Shown here: piece by piece, positions 16,318-28,317 of the stretch
Position numbering within the stretch: the stretch's first letter is position 1
Layout of the letters: each line of letters begins with the position of its first letter
Origin: Halohasta litorea
GTDB taxonomy: Archaea; Halobacteriota; Halobacteria; Halobacteriales; Haloferacaceae
Assembly (NCBI RefSeq): GCF_024494645.1
Contig: NZ_JANHDJ010000001.1
Span: 1-64,000 of the forward strand
Direction of reading: 5' to 3'
Length of the DNA: 64,000 bases
Made by a program: the position numbers and the translations under genes
The notes under the pieces: model-generated
What the model was told of the DNA's origin: nothing
What the model saw: the letters and a program-made list of their open reading frames with translations, nothing else
The model's database searches: none

Positions 16318-16926
16318 ATGGGACTGATGGATACCGTCCGGTCGATACTTGGGGTCAGCGCCGAGGCCGATGCGACGCGGGATGCCGATCCCGAGGATTT
16401 GTTCGGCATGTCGACGGCCTACGTGACGATGGAAGCCGATCTGGGGTACGACAACGCCGGAAAGGCCGCCCTCTGTTTCTCGTCGGTCGACAGCACCGAC
16501 TTCGGCGAGATGGTCGACGAGGTCGAGGCGATCCTGGAGGCCGGAGCCGAAGAGACCGGCACGACGTTCAGCCAGCACGCCGACGACCACGGCTACAACT
16601 GGGTGATCCTCGACGACAACGACCCCGAAGACCTGCTGACGAGTATCCACTTCGCCGCCGACACCTTCATCGACCAGGGGTACGGCTCCCGCCTCCTGGC
16701 GGCGGTCTTCGCCTTCGACAAGACCGACACCGACCACGCCTACTGGATCTACTCGTTCCGCCGGGGCGGCTACTACCCCTTCGTCCCGAAGGGCGACCAC
16801 GAACGCGATAATAAAACAGAGTTCAAACTCCAGTCGGTCCTGGATGGCGAACTCGGCATCGAGGACGACGAGAGTTACTGGTATCCGCTGTGGCCCGACC
16901 GCCCCGGCGGCTACCCGTGGGAGTAG
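16318..16926 (+). CDS. pspAB: PspA-associated protein PspAB
   Basis: A 202-aa soluble protein. The start at MGLMDTVRSILGV is preferred over an ATG-less upstream extension. The motifs DPEDLFGMSTAYVTMEADLG, SIHFAADTFIDQGYGSRLL, YWIYSFRRGGYYPFVPKGDH and YWYPLWPDRPGGYPWE match my recollection of the haloarchaeal PspAB family. That family works with PspA-type membrane-stress proteins, which form scaffolds at the membrane. No pspA gene is in the window. It stands alone before radA. The assignment rests on recall of family sequence, not on a search. Confidence 0.7.
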   Translation: MGLMDTVRSILGVSAEADATRDADPEDLFGMSTAYVTMEADLGYDNAGKAALCFSSVDSTDFGEMVDEVEAILEAGAEETGTTFSQHADDHGYNWVILDDNDPEDLLTSIHFAADTFIDQGYGSRLLAAVFAFDKTDTDHAYWIYSFRRGGYYPFVPKGDHERDNKTEFKLQSVLDGELGIEDDESYWYPLWPDRPGGYPWE

Positions 16927-17052
16927 GCCGCTCCTGTATCGCTCTCTTTTAAACCGATTCGTGCCGATGGCCGACCGCTTCGGTCGCCCGTTTCACTTTC
17001 ACCCTACAGTTAACGAGGGTTTATGTACAAAACCGAGTAAGGTCGGTGTACA

Positions 17053-18084
17053 ATGGCAGACGACGATCTCGAAACCCTTCCAGGAGTCGGACCGGCCACG
17101 GCGGACAAACTGATCGATGCGGGCTACGAAAACTACCAGTCGATCGCGGTCGCCTCCCCCGGCGAGCTCTCGAACACCGCGGATATCGGCTCAAGCACCG
17201 CCTCCGATATCATCAACGCTGCCCGCGAAGCGGCGGATGTCGGCGGCTTCGAGACCGGCGCGACCGTTCTCGAACGCCGCAACGACATCGGCAAGCTCTC
17301 CTGGCAGATCGACGAGGTCGACGAACTCCTCGGTGGGGGACTGGAAACCCAATCCATTACGGAAGTCTACGGCGAGTTCGGCGCTGGCAAGTCCCAGGTC
17401 ACCCACCAGATGGCGGTCAACGTTCAGTTGCCGCCCGAGCATGGTGGCCTGCGTGGCTCCTGTATCTTCATCGACACCGAGGACACCTTCCGGCCCGAGC
17501 GAATCGACGACATGGTTCGGGGCCTCGACGACGAGATCCTGGAGGCGACCCTCGAAGACCGCGGCATGGAGGGCTCGATCGACGACGAGGAGACGATGGA
17601 AGAACTCGTGGGCGAGTTCCTCGACCGCATCCACGTCGCCAAGGCATTCAACTCCAACCACCAGATCCTCCTTGCGGAGAAGGCCAAAGAACTCGCTGGC
17701 GAGCACGAAGACACCGAATGGCCCGTCCGGATGGTCTGTGTCGACTCCCTGACCGCCCACTTCCGTGCGGAGTACGTCGGCCGAGGCGAGTTGGCCGAAC
17801 GCCAGCAGAAACTGAACAAACACCTGCATGACCTGATGCGAATCGGCGATCTGTTCAATACCTCGATTCTGGTCACCAACCAGGTCGCGGCCAACCCCGA
17901 CTCCTACTTCGGCGACCCGACCCAGCCGATCGGCGGCAACATCCTGGGCCACACCTCGACGTTCCGCATCTATCTCCGGAAGTCCAAGGCCGACAAACGC
18001 ATCGTCCGGCTGGTCGACGCCCCCAACCTCGCCGACGGCGAGGGCGTCATGCGCGTGAAAAACGAGGGGCTGAAGCCCGAATAG
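17053..18084 (+). CDS. radA: DNA repair and recombination protein RadA
   Basis: A 343-aa archaeal recombinase, the normal length, without an intein. The N-terminal helix-hairpin-helix domain runs [20 protein letters not shown]. Walker A is [10 protein letters not shown] at residues 107-116, followed by [16 protein letters not shown]. The Walker B region is [20 protein letters not shown], and the ssDNA-binding region is [20 protein letters not shown]. It polymerises on single-stranded DNA and catalyses strand exchange. TATA-like GTTTATGTAC about 30 bp before the ATG suggests a leaderless message. Single gene between pspAB and the amt region. Confidence 0.98.
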   Translation: MADDDLETLPGVGPATADKLIDAGYENYQSIAVASPGELSNTADIGSSTASDIINAAREAADVGGFETGATVLERRNDIGKLSWQIDEVDELLGGGLETQSITEVYGEFGAGKSQVTHQMAVNVQLPPEHGGLRGSCIFIDTEDTFRPERIDDMVRGLDDEILEATLEDRGMEGSIDDEETMEELVGEFLDRIHVAKAFNSNHQILLAEKAKELAGEHEDTEWPVRMVCVDSLTAHFRAEYVGRGELAERQQKLNKHLHDLMRIGDLFNTSILVTNQVAANPDSYFGDPTQPIGGNILGHTSTFRIYLRKSKADKRIVRLVDAPNLADGEGVMRVKNEGLKPE

Positions 18085-18457
18085 CGGATTCCTGCGCTGT
18101 CGGCCTTCTTCCCGCTGATATCGGCTATTTCCACTGTTTTTGATGAGCGCGCGTCGTCTCACCCTTCTGCGCCGCGACATCGAATATATTCGTTATTCGA
18201 CAAAACGGACGTCAATTTGTCCGGCAAGAATTGTCGAACAACTGGCCATCATACGACCTTATACACATATTATCGGATCTCATTTCTAACGCCTGTCTAT
18301 TAATTTAGTCAAAAAGCCACGTTCGTCAACGATTAACCTTATATTCATCTGTTCCATGAGGCTCAATCGTGATTCAGCAAACAACCATGCCTGTGGAGCA
18401 CAACACGATGTCCGATTGTAAACGTACTGCGCAGACGATTGAAACGGGAGGGAGCCT
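18085..18457. other. radA-amt intergenic region, AT-rich
   Basis: This 373-bp gap is much more AT-rich than its surroundings. It holds the 12-bp palindrome at 18181-18192, a nested inverted repeat at 18196-18238, AT-rich promoter-like stretches around 18255-18345, and a 24-codon open frame at 18387-18461 that ends on the amt start. No protein gene of ordinary size is present on either strand. Confidence 0.7.
18181..18238. promoter_or_regulatory. Palindrome plus nested inverted repeat upstream of amt
   Basis: CGAATATATTCG at 18181-18192 is a perfect palindrome. Immediately after it come nested arms: TTCGACAA (18196-18203) pairing with TTGTCGAA (18231-18238), and inside them CGGAC (18206-18210) pairing with GTCCG (18219-18223). 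The set could be a binding site for a nitrogen regulator or a transcript-end structure for radA. It is 220 bp before the amt start, so an upstream enhancer-like or terminator role fits better than a repressor site. Confidence 0.5.
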
Positions 18458-18461
18458 ATGA
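18387..18461 (+). other. Candidate leader ORF coupled to amt (24 codons)
   Basis: An ATG at 18387 opens a 24-codon frame with an internal ATG at 18408. Its TGA at 18459-18461 overlaps the amt ATG as ATGA. A strong Shine-Dalgarno-like GGGAGGG precedes the junction. The encoded peptide (starting MPVEHNTMSD) resembles nothing I know. It may be a translated leader that couples ribosomes to amt, or just a chance frame. Confidence 0.35.
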
Positions 18462-20176
18462 GCACGCTCCTGCAGATCGATCCGACCACGCTCGCAGAGA
18501 GCCTCAACACGACGTGGATTCTGGTCGTTTCGTTCCTGATCTTCTTCATGCACGCTGGCTTCGCCATGCTGGAGGCGGGGCAGGTACGCTCGAAGAACGT
18601 CGCCAACCAGCTGACGAAGAACCTCCTGACGTGGAGTATCGGCGTGACGGTGTTCTTCCTGATCGGGGCTGGCATCTCCAGTCTCGTCGGTGGCAGTGGT
18701 TTTGCCACACCGTTCCAGGGCGGTGACGCAAGCGCCTACGTCGGCTGGCTGTACGGCGCTGTCTTCGCGATGACCGCGGCGACGATCGTTTCCGGGGCCG
18801 TCGCTGGCCGCGCGAAACTCCGCGCCTACGTCACCTACACCTTCCTGCTGGCGGCGGTCATCTACCCCGTCGTCACCGGAATCACGTGGTCCGGTGCCTA
18901 CATCGGTGAGTTCCTCGGTGTCGGCTTCCACGACTTCGCCGGTGGAATGATCGTCCACGGAATGGGCGGTATCGCCGGTCTCACCGCCGCGTGGGTCCTT
19001 GGCCCACGGATGGACCGCTACGCCGAAGACGGTTCGACGAACGTTATCCCCGGTCACTCGATGACCTTCGCCGTGCTGGGAACGCTGATCCTCGCGTTCG
19101 GCTGGTACGGCTTCAACGTCGGGACGGGCGCGATCTGGATCGACTCCACCGGAAACGGCGTCCTCGATACGTTCGACTTCGCAACCCTCGGCCGTATCGC
19201 GATGGGGACGACGATCGCAATGGCATCCGGCGGCATCGGTGCCGCAGCCGTCGCCCTGCTGAAAACCGGGAAGGTCGATACCCTGTACGTCGCTAACGGA
19301 CTCCTTGCGGGTCTCGTCGGGATCACCGCGATTCCGGATACGACCGCGTGGTGGGGTGCGTTCCTCGTCGGCGGTCTCGCCGGAGCCCAGCTCCCGATCG
19401 TCTTCGACTTCGTCTCGGATACCCTGAAGATCGATGACGTCTGTGCAGTCTTCCCCGTCCACGGTAGTGCAGGCGTGCTGGGGACGCTGATGTTCCCGTT
19501 CGTTGCCGCACCGGGAACGCTGACCGGCAGTATCGGCCAGCACTTCATTGCACAGGTCGCCGGTGTCGCCATCATCGGCCTCTGGACTATCGTTGCGACC
19601 GGCGCGGTCTGGTACGCCCTCAAGGCAATGGGTGAGGCACGCGTCACCCCCGAACACGAACAGGACGGCCTCGACGTCTCCGAACACGGCGTCGAAACCT
19701 ACCCCGAGTTCGGCCGCGACCGCGTTGCAACCGACGGCGGCCCCGAACTGAGCGCCGACGAGTACGAGATCCGTACTGACGGCGGCAGCGCTGACGACCG
19801 CGAGATCCGCACCGACGGCGGCGAGCCAGCGGGCGACATCAAGATGATCACTTCGGTGATCCGCCCCGAGAAGCTCGGCGCGGTCAAACAGGCCCTCGCA
19901 GAGGTCGGTGCCCCGTCGCTGACGGTCACCAACGTCTCGGGTCGTGGCAGCCAGCCCGCAAAAAAGGGCAGCTGGCGCGGCGAGGAGTACACGGTCGATC
20001 TCCACCAGAAGGTCAAAATCGAGTGTGTCGTCGCCGACGTTCCGGCCGACGACGTGGTTGCGGCGATCCGCGATGCGGCCAACACCGGCGAGCCGGGCGA
20101 CGGCAAGATCTTCGTGATGGACGTCGAGAACGCGGTGCAGGTCCGCACCGGCAAAGAGGGAACGGAGGCGGTCTAA
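18458..20176 (+). CDS. amt: Ammonium transporter fused to a C-terminal P-II (GlnK) domain
   Basis: A 572-aa fusion. Residues 1 to about 415 are an Amt channel with 11 membrane segments and family motifs such as [38 protein letters not shown] and [13 protein letters not shown]; the two conserved pore-region His lie in GHS/HGS-type contexts. A linker of about 45 residues contains two IRTDGG motifs. Residues from about 462 form a complete P-II domain ([21 protein letters not shown]-loop region [36 protein letters not shown]). Normally GlnK is a separate protein that plugs the Amt pore when nitrogen is plentiful; here the sensor is tethered to the channel. GGGAGGG upstream is a clear ribosome-binding site. 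Confidence 0.95.
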   Translation: MSTLLQIDPTTLAESLNTTWILVVSFLIFFMHAGFAMLEAGQVRSKNVANQLTKNLLTWSIGVTVFFLIGAGISSLVGGSGFATPFQGGDASAYVGWLYGAVFAMTAATIVSGAVAGRAKLRAYVTYTFLLAAVIYPVVTGITWSGAYIGEFLGVGFHDFAGGMIVHGMGGIAGLTAAWVLGPRMDRYAEDGSTNVIPGHSMTFAVLGTLILAFGWYGFNVGTGAIWIDSTGNGVLDTFDFATLGRIAMGTTIAMASGGIGAAAVALLKTGKVDTLYVANGLLAGLVGITAIPDTTAWWGAFLVGGLAGAQLPIVFDFVSDTLKIDDVCAVFPVHGSAGVLGTLMFPFVAAPGTLTGSIGQHFIAQVAGVAIIGLWTIVATGAVWYALKAMGEARVTPEHEQDGLDVSEHGVETYPEFGRDRVATDGGPELSADEYEIRTDGGSADDREIRTDGGEPAGDIKMITSVIRPEKLGAVKQALAEVGAPSLTVTNVSGRGSQPAKKGSWRGEEYTVDLHQKVKIECVVADVPADDVVAAIRDAANTGEPGDGKIFVMDVENAVQVRTGKEGTEAV

Positions 20177-20417
20177 CCGGCTTGGAACCCACTTCCCCAC
20201 TGGTCTGCCACCCTGCCCGTCAGCAGCAGGGACCTCTCATCGCTGACAGTCGCCCGTCCTCCTGACGGGCACCACACTCCTTCCGCAGCCGCACTCACCG
20301 TCCACCAGCGGCAGCACTAGTCACCACTCGTTTTCGGTTCTCTAACGACCGGCCGCGACAGCACTCGCGACACACGACGGCACCAAGGACTATTCTCCAT
20401 CGCCTCGTCGTCGACCC
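20177..20417. other. amt-glnK intergenic region with two stem-loops
   Basis: Two consecutive inverted repeats follow amt: CCCTGC (20211-20216) with GCAGGG (20226-20231), and GCCCGTC (20252-20258) with GACGGGC (20264-20270) around a 5-nt loop. They could stop or stabilise the amt transcript. No T-run follows either stem. ACTATTC near 20392 is the best TATA-like sequence before the separate P-II gene. Otherwise the 241 bp show nothing. Confidence 0.5.
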
Positions 20418-20855
20418 ATGACCGATCACACGAGACCCGACTCACAGCCCGGACCGTCTCCACTGATCCGAACCGATGGCGGCACACCGAGCGCCGAGAC
20501 ACCGAACGACGGTGGTATCAAACTTGTCGTGGCGATCATCCGTCCCGAAAAACTGGGGGCCGCAAAGGAGGCCCTCACCGAGGTCGGCGCACCGTCGTTG
20601 ACGGTGAGCGACGTGTCGGGTCGCGGCAGCCAGCCCGCGAAAACCGAGACGTGGCGCGGCGAGGCCTACACGGTCGACCTCCACCAGAAGGTCAAACTCG
20701 AGTGTGCGGTCGCCGACGTGCCCGCCGCCGACGTGGTCGACGCACTCGCCGACGCGGCCCACACCGGTGAGCCGGGCGACGGCAAGATCTTCGTCCAGGA
20801 CATCGAGCACGCAGTACAGATCCGAACCGGCGCGACGGGGACCGACGCGATCTGA
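20418..20855 (+). CDS. glnK: Free-standing nitrogen regulatory protein P-II (GlnK)
   Basis: A 145-aa protein: about 32 residues of leader, then a full P-II domain from [20 protein letters not shown] to the end ([15 protein letters not shown]). The T-loop region [20 protein letters not shown] keeps the Tyr of the uridylylation loop. The domain is nearly the same as the one fused to the Amt channel ([19 protein letters not shown] versus [19 protein letters not shown]). Its leader contains LIRTDGG, also found twice in the Amt linker. It therefore looks like a duplicate that kept part of the linker. P-II trimers bind ATP/ADP and 2-oxoglutarate and control ammonium uptake and glutamine synthetase. 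Confidence 0.93.
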   Translation: MTDHTRPDSQPGPSPLIRTDGGTPSAETPNDGGIKLVVAIIRPEKLGAAKEALTEVGAPSLTVSDVSGRGSQPAKTETWRGEAYTVDLHQKVKLECAVADVPAADVVDALADAAHTGEPGDGKIFVQDIEHAVQIRTGATGTDAI

Positions 20856-20943
20856 GCGGGCGATCGGTCGACCAAAAGCGCGATTCGACTGATAGCCGCC
20901 GACGCGAACTATAATCGTCTGGAACCGATACGGGAACCAACGG

Positions 20944-21813
20944 ATGGTCGACTACACGTACACCGGCTCGGCCCATACGGAACTGGCGGCGTCCTACGAG
21001 GACGACGAGCCACGGTTCCGCACCCACGAATCGCCAAACTTCCCCGAGCGAGACACCGCTATCACCGAGACACGACTGCTCCGAAAACTGTTGTTTCCCG
21101 GCTGCTGGAACGGCTCCGACCTCGTCGGCGACGAGGCGGCCCTGCGTGCTGCCTTCGACGACCTCGGTGACCTGTTCTGTCGCGGCATCCAGCCCTACGC
21201 CCCCGACTGTCTGTCGACGCCCGTCGATGCGGTGCTCGACGCGCTGCCAGTGATCCGCCAGCAGCTGAAACAGGACGTCGAAGCCGCTTATAAAGGCGAT
21301 CCGGCGGCCACCAGCTACGTCGAGATCATTCGGTCGTATCCCGGTCTCCACGCGATGCTGGTCCACCGGGTGGCCCACATTCTGTATACCGAATCCCAGC
21401 AGGCCTACGCCCGCGAGCTGGCGGAAGCCGCCCACACTGCCACCGGGATTGATATCCATCCAGGAGCCGAGATCGGCGAGTACTTCTTCATCGACCACGG
21501 CAGCGGCGTCGTTGTCGGCGAGACGGCGACGATCGGCGACTGGGTTCGGATTTATCAGGAGGTCACCCTCGGGGCGCTCCACTTCGAGGAGGAGGCCGAC
21601 GACGAGCACGCGCTTAAAAAAGGCTACAAGCGCCACCCGGACATCGGCGACAACGTCGTCATCGGCGCGGGGGCCAAGATCCTCGGGCCGATCACCGTCG
21701 GCGACCACGTCAGCATCGAGGCCAACGCGTGGGTCGAAGACGATGTGCCCGACCGGACGAACGTCTTTATAAAGCATCCCGAACAGCAGCGCAAACCCGT
21801 CGGTGATCGGTGA
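20944..21813 (+). CDS. cysE: Serine O-acetyltransferase
   Basis: A 289-aa protein of the EpsC/CysE group. The N-terminal helical part includes PVIRQQLKQDVEAAYKGDPA and VEIIRSYPGLHAMLVHRVAH. A left-handed beta-helix of hexapeptide repeats follows (GIDIHPGAEIGEYFFIDHGS, GVVVGETATIGDWVRIYQEV, IGDNVVIGAGAKILGPITVG). Catalytic His and Asp lie in FIDHGSG and the repeat region, as usual. It makes O-acetylserine for cysteine synthesis. TATA-like ACTATAATCG precedes it by about 30 bp. An inserted acidic loop (FEEEADDEHALKKGYKRHPD) is typical of the longer EpsC type. It stands alone between glnK and hemL. Confidence 0.92.
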   Translation: MVDYTYTGSAHTELAASYEDDEPRFRTHESPNFPERDTAITETRLLRKLLFPGCWNGSDLVGDEAALRAAFDDLGDLFCRGIQPYAPDCLSTPVDAVLDALPVIRQQLKQDVEAAYKGDPAATSYVEIIRSYPGLHAMLVHRVAHILYTESQQAYARELAEAAHTATGIDIHPGAEIGEYFFIDHGSGVVVGETATIGDWVRIYQEVTLGALHFEEEADDEHALKKGYKRHPDIGDNVVIGAGAKILGPITVGDHVSIEANAWVEDDVPDRTNVFIKHPEQQRKPVGDR

Positions 21814-21876
21814 CTCGCCAGGGGTTCGGGGACGAAGTCCCGATACGCACAAGTTTGGGGAGTCGAAACGCGTGGT

Positions 21877-23214
21877 ATGAACCACGAACGGTCCCGCGAG
21901 CTCTACGACCGGGCGCTGTCGGTTATGCCCGGCGGCGTCAACTCGTCGGTGCGTGCAACCCAACCATACCCGTTTTTCGTCGAGAGCGGCGATGGAGCCC
22001 ACGTCATCGACGCCGACGGCAACCGATACATCGACTACGTGATGGGGTACGGCCCCCTCTTGTACGGCCACGACCTCCCCGAACCGGTACAGGCGGCCAT
22101 CCAGTCCCACGCCTCCGACGGCCCGATGTACGGCGCGCCCACGCAGGTCGAGGTCGAACTCGCGGAGTTCGTCGCTCGCCACGTGCCGAGCGTCGACATG
22201 ATCCGCTTCGTCAACTCCGGTACTGAAGCGACGGTTTCGGCGGTCCGCCTTGCCCGCGCCTACACCGGCCGTGACAAGATCGTCGTCATGCAGGGCGGCT
22301 ACCACGGGGCCCAGGAGTCGACGCTCGTCGAGGGCGACGCGACCGACCCCTCGCCGTCGACGCCGGGCATTCCCGATGAGTTCGCCAAACACACCCTGCC
22401 AGTGCCGTTCAACGACGCCGAGGCGATCCGAACCCTCTTCGAAGAGCACAACGAGGAGATCGCTGCCGTGTTGGTCGAGCCCATCCTCGGCAACAAGGGG
22501 ATCGTCACCCCGGTCGACGGCTACCACGATACGCTCCGGGAACTCTGTGACGACTACGGCTCGCTGCTTATTTTTGACGAGGTCATCACCGGTTTCCGGG
22601 TCGGCGGCCTCCAGTGCGCCCAGGGCAAGTTCGGCGTGACGCCGGATCTGACGACGTTCGGCAAGATCATCGGCGGCGGCTTCCCGGTGGGTGCGATCGG
22701 CGGTCGGGCCGACATCATCGAACACTTCACGCCCGCCGGTAACGTCTTCCAGTCGGGGACGTTCTCCGGTCACCCCGTCACCATGGCCGCCGGACTCGCC
22801 ACCCTGGAGTACGCGGCCGAACACGACGTCTACGACCACATCAACGGGCTGGCCGACCAGCTCCGCAGCGGGCTGACCGACATCCTCGAAGATCGGGCCC
22901 CCGAGTACACTGTCGTCGGCACCGACAGCATGTTCAAGACGATCTTCACGCGCAACGGCGCGACCGAGCGTGGCGAGAAGTGTGGGGCTGGCTGCAGGCA
23001 GGACCCCAACTGTCCGAACTTCGAGTCCTGTCCGAAGACGGGCGCGGACGTGGCCAACGCCGAAACCGACCGCTGGGAGCGGCTCTTCTGGCAGGAGATG
23101 AAAGACCGCGGCGTCTTCCTCACCGCCAACCAGTTCGAATCCCAGTTCGTCTCGTATGCCCACACTGAGGAGGACATCGAGCGGACGCTGGAAGCCTACG
23201 CCGAGGCGTTGTAG
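21877..23214 (+). CDS. hemL: Glutamate-1-semialdehyde 2,1-aminomutase
   Basis: A 445-aa class-III PLP enzyme of normal length. [11 protein letters not shown] near the start is a HemL signature, as is [19 protein letters not shown]. The PLP-binding Lys263 lies in [19 protein letters not shown], preceded by [14 protein letters not shown]. It converts glutamate-1-semialdehyde to 5-aminolevulinate, the entry to tetrapyrroles. A Cys-rich insert, [17 protein letters not shown], near the C-terminus has four Cys, a haloarchaeal feature that may bind a metal or be disulphide-bonded. Upstream of katG and the hemC-cobA-hemD group. Confidence 0.97.
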   Translation: MNHERSRELYDRALSVMPGGVNSSVRATQPYPFFVESGDGAHVIDADGNRYIDYVMGYGPLLYGHDLPEPVQAAIQSHASDGPMYGAPTQVEVELAEFVARHVPSVDMIRFVNSGTEATVSAVRLARAYTGRDKIVVMQGGYHGAQESTLVEGDATDPSPSTPGIPDEFAKHTLPVPFNDAEAIRTLFEEHNEEIAAVLVEPILGNKGIVTPVDGYHDTLRELCDDYGSLLIFDEVITGFRVGGLQCAQGKFGVTPDLTTFGKIIGGGFPVGAIGGRADIIEHFTPAGNVFQSGTFSGHPVTMAAGLATLEYAAEHDVYDHINGLADQLRSGLTDILEDRAPEYTVVGTDSMFKTIFTRNGATERGEKCGAGCRQDPNCPNFESCPKTGADVANAETDRWERLFWQEMKDRGVFLTANQFESQFVSYAHTEEDIERTLEAYAEAL

Positions 23215-23299
23215 TCAACGCCCACTGTCGACGTTCCGGACACGGCTGGTGAGTATTCTGAAACGAAATCTCTTACTTGGGAAAGGTATTAACGCCAAA

Positions 23300-23312
23300 A
23301 GAAAATTTTTCT
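23300..23312. promoter_or_regulatory. AT palindrome in the katG promoter
   Basis: AGAAAA-T-TTTTCT is a perfect 13-bp palindrome with one central base, 47 bp before the katG ATG. It sits within an AT-rich promoter (GGTATTAACG to GATATGGCAATAG) in an otherwise GC-rich genome. It could bind an oxidative-stress regulator. AT content raises the chance of such palindromes, so this is tentative. Confidence 0.35.
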
Positions 23313-23344
23313 AACCGATCTGGAAAATATTGATATGGCAATAG

Positions 23345-25498
<2,154 letters not shown>

Positions 25499-25601
25499 GT
25501 TCGGAGAACGGGGTCGAAAACCACTGAGACGCCGTAGGCCTCGGTGCGTCGAGCGAATCCCGAACTGATGGGCTTTTGGGGCCCCGCCCCGAGGCTCAGG
25601 T

Positions 25602-26723
25602 ATGACCACAGACGCCGACATTCGGCTTGCCACACGCGGCTCCGATCTCGCCGTACGGCAGGCCACTGCCGTCAAATCGCAGCTCGATTCGCGCCGCCGC
25701 GAGGTGACGCTCACCGAAGTCGAGACCACCGGCGACCAGCTTCGGGACGAACTCATCCACCAGCTCGGCAAAACTGGGGCGTTCGTCCGCAGCCTCGACG
25801 AGAAAGTCCTCTCCGGCGAGTTGGATGCCGCGGTCCACTCGATGAAGGATATGCCGACCGAGATGCCAGACGACCTCGTCGTCGCTGGCGTCCCCGAACG
25901 CGCCCCCTCCGGGGACGTGCTCGTGACTCCCGACGGAACCGACCTCGATGGACTCTCCCCCGAGGCGGTCGTCGGCACGAGTTCGCTCCGCCGGACCGCA
26001 CAACTGTTGGCGGCCCGCCCCGATCTCGAAATCGTCCCGCTGCGCGGCAACGTCGACACCCGTCTCGAAAAGCTGCTCGCGCCGTCGCTCCAGCGTGAAC
26101 ACCAGCGGCTCGTCGACGCCAAAGAGAACGGCGACGAGGCCCAAGACCCCGACGAGTGGTTCGACGGGCTCTCGACGATCGAACGCGAGGCGATGGAACG
26201 CCGGGTCGATCAGGAGATGGACGCCATCGTACTGGCCGAAGCCGGACTCCGCCGAAGTGGCCTGTTCGACGACGTCGAGACCGCCCAGCTCCCGAAAAAC
26301 TCCTTCGTCCCCTCGCCGGGACAGGGCGCGATTGCAGTGACCGCCAGCGACCCGCAGATCGTCGAAACGATCCAGGAGGTTCTCGACCACCCCCGGAGCC
26401 GCATCGAAACCACCGTCGAGCGCACTGTGCTGGCGGAGGTCGGCGGCGGCTGTATCGCCCCCATCGGCGTGAGCGCGATCCTGCAGGGCGAGTACGTCCA
26501 AACCCGTGCCCAGATTCTCAGCCACGACGGCAGCGAAGTCATCGAGGCCACCCGCGACCTGCCGGTGACCAATCATGCCAGCGCGGCCACAGACTTCGCG
26601 GCTGAGCTCCGGGAACGCGGCGCGGCCGAGTTGATCGAGGAGGCCCGCGAGATCGCCGAGGCGGACGCCGAACCAAGTGATTCGGGAGGGGCCGACACCG
26701 TGATGGGTGACGACGATGCCTGA
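25602..26723 (+). CDS. hemC: Hydroxymethylbilane synthase (porphobilinogen deaminase)
   Basis: A 373-aa protein: IRLATRGSDLAVRQA start, HSMKDMPTEMP, GTSSLRRTAQLLAARPDL and RGNVDTRLEKL, all family signatures. Cys284 in EVGGGCIAPIGV carries the dipyrromethane cofactor. Compared with bacterial HemC (about 310 aa), an acidic insert of some 35 residues follows the RGNVDTRLEKLLAPSL helix (EHQRLVDAKENGDEAQDPDE), and there is a C-terminal tail. It polymerises four porphobilinogens. Its end overlaps the start of cobA by 8 bp, forming a hemC-cobA-hemD operon. Confidence 0.97.
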   Translation: MTTDADIRLATRGSDLAVRQATAVKSQLDSRRREVTLTEVETTGDQLRDELIHQLGKTGAFVRSLDEKVLSGELDAAVHSMKDMPTEMPDDLVVAGVPERAPSGDVLVTPDGTDLDGLSPEAVVGTSSLRRTAQLLAARPDLEIVPLRGNVDTRLEKLLAPSLQREHQRLVDAKENGDEAQDPDEWFDGLSTIEREAMERRVDQEMDAIVLAEAGLRRSGLFDDVETAQLPKNSFVPSPGQGAIAVTASDPQIVETIQEVLDHPRSRIETTVERTVLAEVGGGCIAPIGVSAILQGEYVQTRAQILSHDGSEVIEATRDLPVTNHASAATDFAAELRERGAAELIEEAREIAEADAEPSDSGGADTVMGDDDA

Positions 26724-27528
26724 AGGGGACCCGTCGGTCGGCACGGTCTACCTCGTCGGCAGCGGCCCCGGCGACCCGGAGCTGATGACTGTCAAGGCTC
26801 GGCGGCTCCTGGAGGAGGCCGACGTGGTGCTCCACGACAAACTCCCTGGCCCGGAGATCCTCGGTGAAATTCCCGAAGACAAACGCGAGGACGTGGGCAA
26901 ACGCGCCGGTGGCGAGTGGACGCCCCAGGAGTACACCAACAAGCGGCTGGTCGAACTCGCCCAAGAGGGCAACACTGTCGTCCGACTGAAGGGCGGCGAT
27001 CCGTTCGTCTTCGGCCGCGGCGGCGAGGAGATGGAACACCTCGCGGCCAACGAGATCCCCTTCGAGGTCGTCCCCGGCATCACCTCCGCGATCGCGGGGG
27101 CTGGCGTCGCTGGGATTCCGGTCACCCACCGCGATCACGTCTCCAGTGTCTCGTTCGTCACGGGCCACGAGGACCCGACCAAGGACGAATCGGCTATCGA
27201 CTGGGAAGCGCTGGCCGCCACCGGCGGCACGCTGGTCGTGCTGATGGGCGTCGGCAAGCTCCCCTTATATACGCAGGCACTGCTCGATGCCGGGATGGAC
27301 CCCGCAACGCCGGTCGCGCTCGTCGAGCGGGCGACGTGGCCGAATATGCGCGTGGCCACCGGGACGATGGCAACCATCGTCGACGTCCGCGACGAGCGGG
27401 AGATCGAACCGCCCGCGATAACGGTCATCGGTGAGGTCGCCGCTACACGCGAGGCGGTCGTCGAGTTCCTCGGCAACCGAACCGGCGAGTTGGCCGACCA
27501 CGATGGGCTGGGGACCACGACCGAATGA
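26716..27528 (+). CDS. cobA: Uroporphyrinogen-III C-methyltransferase (SUMT)
   Basis: A 270-aa protein starting MPEGDPSVGTVYLVGSGPGD; a GTG at 26707 would add three residues. Signature motifs are VYLVGSGPGDPELMTVKARR, VRLKGGDPFVFGRGGEE (SAM-binding region), VPGITSAIAGAGVAGIPVTH, and GTLVVLMGVGKLP. It methylates uroporphyrinogen III to precorrin-2, the start of siroheme, cobalamin and the archaeal siroheme-dependent heme route. It overlaps hemC at its start and hemD at its end (ATGA), so the three are translationally coupled. The position between the preceding and following pathway steps is logical. Confidence 0.96.
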   Translation: MPEGDPSVGTVYLVGSGPGDPELMTVKARRLLEEADVVLHDKLPGPEILGEIPEDKREDVGKRAGGEWTPQEYTNKRLVELAQEGNTVVRLKGGDPFVFGRGGEEMEHLAANEIPFEVVPGITSAIAGAGVAGIPVTHRDHVSSVSFVTGHEDPTKDESAIDWEALAATGGTLVVLMGVGKLPLYTQALLDAGMDPATPVALVERATWPNMRVATGTMATIVDVRDEREIEPPAITVIGEVAATREAVVEFLGNRTGELADHDGLGTTTE

Positions 27529-28271
27529 CCCAGGAGGTCACCGTCGCGGTTTTCCGTCCCGATGACGAGCGGCTCGAAAACGCAGTGGAACTCCTGGACT
27601 CGCTGGGCGCAACGCCGGTCGCCGATCCGATGCTCGCGGTCGAGCCGACCGGTGCGACCCCGGCGTCGGCCGCCGCCTACACGATCTTTACGAGCAAGAC
27701 GGGGATCGAACTCGCCGCCGAGGCCGGGTGGGAGCCCGGCGAGACGACGCTCGTCAGCATCGGCCCCGGCACCACGGCGGCCGCCGAAGCGGTGGGCTGG
27801 ACCGTCGACCGGGAGCCCGAGACCTACAGTTCGACCGGACTGGTCGACCTTCTTAAAAACGAGGTCGGCGGCGAACGCGTCGAGGTCGCCCGGAGCGACC
27901 ACGGAAGCCAGGAGCTCCTGGATGGCCTCGATGCTGCGGACGCCGACTGGTCGGAGACGGTCCTTTATAAATTGGTTCGCCCGCCGGAGTCGGGAAAATC
28001 CGCCGAGTTGGCCGCCGCGGGCGAGCTTTCGGCCGTGGCGTTTACCTCGTCGCTCACGGTCGAGCACTTCCTGGATGCCGCCGAAGAGCGCGGCATCCGC
28101 GAGGAAGCAGTCGAGGGGCTCGACGAGGCGGTCGTCGGCGTGATCGGCGAGCCGACGCGGGAGACAGCCGAGGCTCGGGGGATCGACGTCGACATCGTTC
28201 CCGACGAGGCGACTTTCGAGGCGCTGGCAACCACTGTGGTCGAAGCAGCCGCGCCGAGCTACACCGAATAG
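27525..28271 (+). CDS. hemD: Uroporphyrinogen-III synthase
   Basis: A 248-aa protein of the poorly conserved HemD family. It shows AVFRPDDERLENAVELLDSL at the start, TIFTSKTGIELAAEAGWEPG, VSIGPGTTAAAEAVGWTVDR, and, in the second lobe, VAFTSSLTVEHFLDAAEERG followed by VGVIGEPTRETAEARGIDVD. It cyclises hydroxymethylbilane to uroporphyrinogen III. The start overlaps the cobA stop. Last gene of the hemC-cobA-hemD operon. Confidence 0.93.
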   Translation: MTQEVTVAVFRPDDERLENAVELLDSLGATPVADPMLAVEPTGATPASAAAYTIFTSKTGIELAAEAGWEPGETTLVSIGPGTTAAAEAVGWTVDREPETYSSTGLVDLLKNEVGGERVEVARSDHGSQELLDGLDAADADWSETVLYKLVRPPESGKSAELAAAGELSAVAFTSSLTVEHFLDAAEERGIREEAVEGLDEAVVGVIGEPTRETAEARGIDVDIVPDEATFEALATTVVEAAAPSYTE

Positions 28272-28317
28272 CGACCGAAGCGGAGCCTTATATTCGAAGC
28301 CGCCCAACGCCCGGCAA

